Source: Thermoplasmatales archaeon
GTDB taxonomy: Archaea > Thermoplasmatota > Thermoplasmata > Methanomassiliicoccales > Methanomethylophilaceae
Assembly: GCA_012515075.1 (NCBI GenBank)
Contig: JAAYZC010000003.1
Location: 1-64,000 of the forward strand
Reading direction: 5' to 3'
DNA: 64,000 bases
Within the stretch, counting starts at the first letter, position 1. Each line of letters starts with the position of its first letter. Positions 58,106-64,000 of the stretch are shown piece after piece. The translations under genes were made by a program, and so were the position numbers. Under the pieces are notes generated by a model. The model was not told the origin of the DNA. It was given only the letters and a program-made list of their open reading frames with translations, and searched no databases.

Positions 58106-61100
58106 CCCTTCCCTGTATCTTCGACCTTGTTCTGTTTCCTTAGTGATTCGGACTCGTACTTGGATACCTCTGTCAGGTCGGGCTGCATTATGACCTTGCT
58201 TATGCCCGAGGGGGGCCTGGAGACACCTATCAGATGCTCCGCGATCGCCAGCGTCACCTTCCTGAGGGACACCTGTATGAACTGTGCGCTGGAAGAGCTC
58301 TCCTTGACCCTGGCCGCAACCATCTCCGCGTTGACCGAATCCAGGAACATGTCCACCTCGTCCAGCACGTAGAACGGGGACGGTTGATACTCCTGTATCG
58401 CGAATATGAACGCCAGGGCCGTGAGGGACTTCTCGCCTCCGGAGAGGGCCTCCAGCCTCAGCAGCTTGCCGTTCTTCGGCTTGGCGTTTATCATCAGGCC
58501 GCCGATGAACGGATCCTCTTCGTATTCCAGCTTCATGAAGGCTTCGCCTCCGCCGGAAAGCTGTGCGTAGACCTCTTTGAAGTTGGTGTTTATCGCATCG
58601 TAGGCCTTCATGAAAAGGCCCTTCTTCTGCGAGTTCAGGGACTCCGTGAGGTCCGTGAGGTCCTTGATCTGGTTACGGAGCTTATCGCAGTCCCCGGAGA
58701 GGCTGTCGTACCTGGACTTCCTCTCGTCGTAATCCTCTATGGCCCGGAGGTTGACGTTCCCCATCCTCGTGATGACGCTCTCGCAGGACCTGATCGTCCG
58801 CCTTATCTCCTCCTCCGAAGGCAGAGGCGCGACCACCTCCGCCCTGACCGTCAGCACCTCGGCCTCCAGGCCCTCCACCTTCGCGCGGGATATCTCCAGG
58901 CTAGCCTGGGTCCCGGCCTTTATGCCCTCCAGGGTCTCGATCCTGTCCGCCGTGTTGGACTTCTCGCTCTCCGCCTGGTACTTCCTGCCCCTGACGGAGT
59001 CCAGGTCGTCCCTGAGGCCCTGTATGCCCTTCTCCATCTCCCTCTCGATCAGCCTGAGCGCGTCCAGCTCCACCTGGGCCTCTCTGCAGGATGATTCGTA
59101 CCTCTTGATGTCCGCCTCATCGGCGTCCATCCTCTTCTGCACGGACGCCGCCTGCCTTTCCAGGGATTCGCGCTGGGCCTCGATCCCTTTCCTCTCGGCC
59201 TTCAGGTCGTACATCTGCCGTGAAAGCTCGTTCACCTCGTTGTTAATTTCGAATACCGCTTCCCTCGCCTTCGACATCCTCTCCTGCATGCCTGCCGGAG
59301 CTATCTCGTTTATGCGGTCCCGCACGGCCCTCCTCTCGGTTCTGAGGTCCTCGAGTCTGGACGATGCCTCGGCGAGCGCCGACCTCGTCGCGGCGAGTTC
59401 TACCGATGCCTCTTCGAACCGGCCGCGTTTGGCTTCCAGCTCCTTCGAGAGGCGTTCCCTGTTGCCTCTGAGCTCCCTGATCTGTGCCTCCAGCCTCCCC
59501 AGCTTGGAGGAGGCTTCCACGGAGCCCACCGAAGCCGCCCTCATCTCGTTGTCCGCGGTGCGTATTTCCTCTCTGATGTCCCTCAGCCTCAGGTTGACGG
59601 ATTCCAAGGCCTCGTTGGCCGCCCTGAGCTCCGATCCCACCCTGTCCAACTGGGATTCGGAGGCGGTGCCGAATTTCATGATGTTCTGGGGGCTTATCGT
59701 CCCTCCCACCATCGCACCGGATGCCTCCAGCAGCTCTCCTCCCTTGGTGACGATCCTTATTCCGCCCATTATGCGACGGGCATCCGCCAGCGATTCGGCC
59801 ACCAGGGTGTCCCCGAAGACGTACCAGAATGCGTTGGCGTACCTCTGATCGTAGTCCATCAGGTCCGTGGCGTAGCCCAGGGTCTCCTTCAGCACCATTA
59901 TGGCCTTTGCCCTGGGCTTCCCGCCCATCATCTTGGAGAGCGGGAGGAATGTCACCCTCCCGAGCTTCTCCTTCTTGAGGAACGCTATGCCGTCTGCGGC
60001 CACGTCGTCATTGTCCACGACCACCGCCTGCATCTTGGATCCTGCGGCCACCGCCAGGGCGGTCTCGTACCCCGGATCCACCGTGGCCAGCTCCTGTATG
60101 GTCCCGTGTATCCCCTTCATGGCCCCCTTGTCCCGCAGCTCCAGTATCGCTGCCACGGCGGCGCTGCCCCTGTTGAACCTGTCCGCCGCCTTCTTCTCGG
60201 CGGACAGGGCGTTGTACTCGTTGCTGAGCCTGCGGACGGCGGAATCGAGTTCCTCCTTCTGCCTCTCCAGCTCGGCCTCCCTGCCCTTATCCTCGAGTAT
60301 CCTCTGCGAGATTGCCGCTACACCGCCCGCCGGACCGGCTTCCTTCTTCACCTGCTGATAGTTCCATTCCGCATCCTTTATCTCGAAATCCGCGGATTGC
60401 ACCTGTTCGTCCAGAGAGGCCATCGAGCGGCTGGCGTCGTCCTCTGAGGCCTCGGCCCGAGATACCTTGACCTGGGCCTCGTGCTCCTCCCTCTCCGCTT
60501 CGTCTATCTCGGAGTCCAGCTCCTGAAGCCTGTTCTGGAGGATCGTGTGCTCGCCGCCCCTGTCCTTCATCTCGTCGCCTATGCGATCGTTCTCGTCCTT
60601 CGCGGCGTCCAGTCTTTCCTGGACCGATGCCAGGGACCTCTCGGTCTCCGCAATCGCGTTTATGCATGTCTGAAGGGCGGCGCCGTTCTCCCCTAGGGAC
60701 TCCTTGAACGATGCAAGGAAGCTCTCCTGCTCCCCCCTTTCGTCGCGGGCCCTCTCGATGCGGTCGCTCATGGTCGCCAATCTGATCTTCACGCCGTCTA
60801 TACTCTCTTTGAGCTCCCTGTACTCGGGGCCGACCTTCCCCTCTATCTCGGCCTCCTTTGAACGAATCTCCTCTTCGAGGCGAACGATCTGGGCGGCCAG
60901 ATCCTCTTTCCTCTTCCTCAGGGAGAGCATGGCCTCGTCGTGCCTTGCGATCTGCTCCCTGAAGTGCTCGGCCTCGGCCCTGGCCGTCTCCAGCTGCCGG
61001 TGCACGAGCTGTGCCTTGGCCAGATCCAGCTGGTCCTGGGCGGCCAGATATTTCCTGGCCGCCTCGCGGTCCTTCTCCAGCTGTTCGAGCTGCGCCCTCA

Positions 61101-61710
61101 GCTCGTTCATTATTATGCCTATCCTCTCGAGGTTGGACACCGCCTCCTCCCTCTCCTCCTTCGCCTTTCCGATATCCTGGTCGTAGGAGGCTATCCCGGA
61201 TATCCCGTCTATTATGCGACGCCTCTCGAGGTTGCCTATCTGGACGATGTTTGTGACGTCGCCCTGCTGCACCATGTTGTATCCTTCCGCGGAGATCCTG
61301 GCCTTGGTCAGCAGGCTGTCGAACTCCGACATGGAGGACTTCCTGTCGTTGATGTAGAAATATGAGCTGTAGTCTTCGCTGTTCGTCCTGGAGACCCGGA
61401 CGTGGCGGGTGAGCCGGACCGTGTCGGAATCCCAGGGTATCATCCTGTCGGTGTTGTCGAAGACCAGTGAGACTCTGGTGAAATCCGACCTGTTCTTTGT
61501 CTTCCCACCGTCGAATATGAGATCTGTCAGCCTGCCGGCCCTTATGGCCTTCGAGCTCTTGGGCCCGAGGACGAAAAGTATGGCATCGGTTATGTTGGAC
61601 TTCCCCGATCCGTTCGGACCGGTGATCGCCGTGTATCCCTCAAGTAGAGGGATCGTCAGTTTCCCACCGAAGGATTTGAAGTTCTCCAACTCAATCTGCT
61701 TTAAGTACAC
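58102..61710 (-). CDS. smc: Chromosome segregation protein SMC
   Basis: TGPNGSGKSNITDAI Walker A, long coiled coils, hinge, LSGGEKSLTALAFIFAIQ signature, YVLDEVDMFLD Walker B. Confidence 0.97.
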   Translation of the reverse strand: MYLKQIELENFKSFGGKLTIPLLEGYTAITGPNGSGKSNITDAILFVLGPKSSKAIRAGRLTDLIFDGGKTKNRSDFTRVSLVFDNTDRMIPWDSDTVRLTRHVRVSRTNSEDYSSYFYINDRKSSMSEFDSLLTKARISAEGYNMVQQGDVTNIVQIGNLERRRIIDGISGIASYDQDIGKAKEEREEAVSNLERIGIIMNELRAQLEQLEKDREAARKYLAAQDQLDLAKAQLVHRQLETARAEAEHFREQIARHDEAMLSLRKRKEDLAAQIVRLEEEIRSKEAEIEGKVGPEYRELKESIDGVKIRLATMSDRIERARDERGEQESFLASFKESLGENGAALQTCINAIAETERSLASVQERLDAAKDENDRIGDEMKDRGGEHTILQNRLQELDSEIDEAEREEHEAQVKVSRAEASEDDASRSMASLDEQVQSADFEIKDAEWNYQQVKKEAGPAGGVAAISQRILEDKGREAELERQKEELDSAVRRLSNEYNALSAEKKAADRFNRGSAAVAAILELRDKGAMKGIHGTIQELATVDPGYETALAVAAGSKMQAVVVDNDDVAADGIAFLKKEKLGRVTFLPLSKMMGGKPRAKAIMVLKETLGYATDLMDYDQRYANAFWYVFGDTLVAESLADARRIMGGIRIVTKGGELLEASGAMVGGTISPQNIMKFGTASESQLDRVGSELRAANEALESVNLRLRDIREEIRTADNEMRAASVGSVEASSKLGRLEAQIRELRGNRERLSKELEAKRGRFEEASVELAATRSALAEASSRLEDLRTERRAVRDRINEIAPAGMQERMSKAREAVFEINNEVNELSRQMYDLKAERKGIEAQRESLERQAASVQKRMDADEADIKRYESSCREAQVELDALRLIEREMEKGIQGLRDDLDSVRGRKYQAESEKSNTADRIETLEGIKAGTQASLEISRAKVEGLEAEVLTVRAEVVAPLPSEEEIRRTIRSCESVITRMGNVNLRAIEDYDERKSRYDSLSGDCDKLRNQIKDLTDLTESLNSQKKGLFMKAYDAINTNFKEVYAQLSGGGEAFMKLEYEEDPFIGGLMINAKPKNGKLLRLEALSGGEKSLTALAFIFAIQEYQPSPFYVLDEVDMFLDSVNAEMVAARVKESSSSAQFIQVSLRKVTLAIAEHLIGVSRPPSGISKVIMQPDLTEVSKYESESLRKQNKVEDTGKG

Positions 61711-61845
61711 GCTGCACCCCGCTCAGGAGGCCGACCCGGGGCGCGTCCGCGCCCCCAACTGCATCCCCGTCCGTGGTCACGGACACACTATACATCGCGT
61801 GCATACGTATAAATACGTTTTTCGCAAGAACACTTCTGTGGCACG

Positions 61846-62619
61846 TCAGAGAAGCCCCGGTATCTCGCCTACTGACCCGACGACGTAAGTGGGACGCATT
61901 GAAGATCCCCGGAGGTCCTCCTCCGTCGTCTCCCCCGAAAGAACCAGTATCGACCTGATACCGCAGTCCTGAGCCATCCTCATGTCCGTATACAGACGGT
62001 CGCCGACCATCACCGTGCTTTCCCTCTCCGCACCCATCTCGGCAGCCGCCATGTCCAGCATCAGGGGGTTGGGTTTCCCGACCACCGTGGCCTTCCTGCC
62101 CGTCAGGTACTCGAACATGCATATGAACGCTCCGATGTCCACATCGTAACCTCCCTCCGTCGGACAGAGGTCATCCGGATGGGTTGCGACGAGCTCCGCT
62201 CCGGCCATGATGAAGCTGTAGGCCTTGTTTATCTTGTCGAAGGTTATCGTCCTGTCGAAAGTCAGCAGAACTATGTCTGGGTCTTCTTCCGTGAGAGGTA
62301 TCCCTGCTTCCCTCATCTCGTCCTGCACCTCCGGGGTGGCCAAGACATAGACCCTCTTCCCCGGGCGCTGATCGAGAAGGAACCTCTCGGTAGCCACCGC
62401 CGATGTGAGTATGTTCTCGATGGATGCATCTAACCCCATGTCCCTGACCTTCTCCAGATAATAGCCGCGGGAGCGGGAGGAGTTGTTGGTGAGGAACACG
62501 AAAGGTATGCCCTTCGACCTGAGGAAACCGATGAACTCGGTGGCCCCGGGTATGACCTCCCCTCCGATGTACACGGTCCCGTCCATGTCGATGACGAAAC
62601 CGGAAACATCTTCGATCAT
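61846..62619 (-). CDS. HAD-IIA family hydrolase
   Basis: FVIDMDGTVYIGGEVIPGA, FLTNNSSRS, GKPNPLMLD, VGDRLYTDM; start at MIEDVSG. Confidence 0.92.
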   Translation of the reverse strand: MIEDVSGFVIDMDGTVYIGGEVIPGATEFIGFLRSKGIPFVFLTNNSSRSRGYYLEKVRDMGLDASIENILTSAVATERFLLDQRPGKRVYVLATPEVQDEMREAGIPLTEEDPDIVLLTFDRTITFDKINKAYSFIMAGAELVATHPDDLCPTEGGYDVDIGAFICMFEYLTGRKATVVGKPNPLMLDMAAAEMGAERESTVMVGDRLYTDMRMAQDCGIRSILVLSGETTEEDLRGSSMRPTYVVGSVGEIPGLL

Positions 62620-63146
62620 AGGAACTCCCGCTTTATCATTCTGATCGTCATCCTGAACGCCTCCCTTGATTCGCGACTGTATATGCAGGCCGCAGGATGG
62701 AATGTGGGTATGAATGCTATGTCCCTTCCGCCCGCCTTTATGGTCATCCTGGTGTTCACGATGTCCTTCATCCTTCCCTCGTATCCCGCCAGGTCCCTGC
62801 AGGCGGACCTCCCGAGACCGACCACCACCCTGCTGCCGCATATCTCAGAATCCAGGAAGGGCCTGCATGCGACCATCTCCTCCGGCGTCGGGTCGCGGTT
62901 GCCCGGAGGACGGCACTTCACTGTGTTCGTTATGAGCACGTCGGAGCGGCTGACACCCTCTTCGGACATCATGCGTTCCATGAGTTTTCCGGACCTTCCC
63001 ACGAACGGCCTCCCCGTGAGGTCCTCGGTCTCCCCCGGGGCCTCCCCCACGAACACCACCCCGGAGGATGGATCCCCGTCGGGCAGCACTATGCGGGTGC
63101 GTTCCCTGCACAGGGAACAAAGCGAACAGTCAGGCGACGGCCTCAT
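62616..63146 (-). CDS. Uracil-DNA glycosylase (family 4-like)
   Basis: Fe-S Cys CSLCSLC, FVGEAPGETEDLTGRPFVGRSGKLL-like motif, NTVKCRPPGNRDPTPEE. Confidence 0.92.
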   Translation of the reverse strand: MRPSPDCSLCSLCRERTRIVLPDGDPSSGVVFVGEAPGETEDLTGRPFVGRSGKLMERMMSEEGVSRSDVLITNTVKCRPPGNRDPTPEEMVACRPFLDSEICGSRVVVGLGRSACRDLAGYEGRMKDIVNTRMTIKAGGRDIAFIPTFHPAACIYSRESREAFRMTIRMIKREFL

Positions 63147-63679
63147 ATCCTGCCCTTCAGAAGCTCGGAGGAAGTGACCAGGGGAGAGAGCACCACACCT
63201 ATCTGGTACAGCGCCTCCGGGCCTCCTGACTCACGGTCTATGACCGATATCACGTCCCCCACGACTGCTCCTCCGTCCCTCAGCGTGCGTATGGCGGATA
63301 TGCTGGAGCCCGCCGTGGTTATCACATCCTCGGTGACCAGCACCCTGTCCCCCTCTTCCAGTATGCCCTCGATGAGCTTCCCGGTACCGTGGTCCTTCTT
63401 CTCCTTCCTGACCATCACGAAAGGTATCCCGGTTTCCAGGGAAAGGGCCGCGGCCAAGGGCACGGACCCGAGGACCACACCGGCTATCTTGTCAGCCACT
63501 ATGCCCTTCTCCTTCATCTTTTCGGCCATCAGCTCGGCTATCAGCCGGAGCATGCGCGGCTCGGTGCTGGCCCTCTTTATGTCTATGTAATAAGGGCTCT
63601 TGACCCCGGAGGCCAATATGAACTCTCCGAACTGCAGTGCCCCGCATTCGGCAAGCGCGTCTCCCAGATCCTTTCTCAT
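63143..63679 (-). CDS. pyrE: Orotate phosphoribosyltransferase
   Basis: GEFILASGVKSPYYIDIKR and VLVTEDVITTAGSSISAI PRPP motif; ATG at 63679. Confidence 0.93.
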   Translation of the reverse strand: MRKDLGDALAECGALQFGEFILASGVKSPYYIDIKRASTEPRMLRLIAELMAEKMKEKGIVADKIAGVVLGSVPLAAALSLETGIPFVMVRKEKKDHGTGKLIEGILEEGDRVLVTEDVITTAGSSISAIRTLRDGGAVVGDVISVIDRESGGPEALYQIGVVLSPLVTSSELLKGRI

Positions 63680-63683
63680 ATGA

Positions 63684-64000
63684 TCACCACGGTTCATCCT
63701 TGAGGCCCCACCTGTAGGCGACGTTATTGGCCACACGGTGCACGCCGAACATTATCGCCAGAAGGAACAACAGGGCCAAGATGTTCCATCCCTCTATATA
63801 ATTGCCGTAAACCCAGTGGGGGAAGAGAACCCCGGTGACGATGAACGCCCCTATCACGAAGTCGTACTGGTCCATTACCGGGAACTTCTCGCCCCTCCCT
63901 ATGCCCAATCTCCTCTTGAGGAAGGAACCGAGCATATCGCCGAAAAGGGCTCCAAAAGACAGACACAGCAGTATCCCCACGTTCGACCAGAACGGTCCGT
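63684..64000 (-). CDS. carS: CDP-archaeol synthase (CarS), 5' part beyond window
   Basis: GPFWSNVGILLCLSFGALFGDMLGSFLKRRLGIGRGEKFPVMDQYDFVIGAFI; frame open to window edge. Confidence 0.85.
   Translation of the reverse strand, partial: GPFWSNVGILLCLSFGALFGDMLGSFLKRRLGIGRGEKFPVMDQYDFVIGAFIVTGVLFPHWVYGNYIEGWNILALLFLLAIMFGVHRVANNVAYRWGLKDEPW

Noticed and set aside
1-64000. Search for CRISPR arrays, rRNA operons and complete insertion sequences
   Set aside because: No regularly spaced repeats, rRNA signatures or transposase ORFs were apparent by eye

Overview
The window is a gene-dense, high-GC archaeal chromosome segment with about 60 supportable protein-coding genes and four tRNAs. I found no rRNA, CRISPR array or intact transposon. 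Archaeal markers include RadA, archaeal CCA-adding enzyme, Nop5, aIF5A, SmAP, GGGP and DGGGP synthases, partial CDP-archaeol synthase, ADH synthase and SMC-ScpA-ScpB. The gene content suggests a Thermoplasmata or Methanomassiliicoccales-type anaerobe, but this is inference. The most interesting locus is 29.1-37.1 kb. It holds a double-ACT protein translationally coupled to a full-length, bacterial-type acetyl-CoA synthase (AcsB) with an intact A-cluster and both corrinoid Fe-S protein subunits (AcsD, AcsC). A convergent pair follows: a core (C-terminal-only) MetE-like methionine synthase and a [2Fe-2S] RACo-type corrinoid reductive activator. No CODH (AcsA/CdhA) or AcsE/methyl-pterin transferase is in the window. 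This resembles the CODH-less incomplete Wood-Ljungdahl logic of Dehalococcoides, where acetyl-CoA is cleaved to supply the methionine methyl group and CO is released. Other leads are an ABC transporter/DUF47 operon without a binding protein, an ALDH with its catalytic Cys replaced, an inverted tRNA-Val pair enclosing an Imm-5-like gene and a long hairpin, a G-quadruplex/RGG tail in nop5, and several promoter palindromes.
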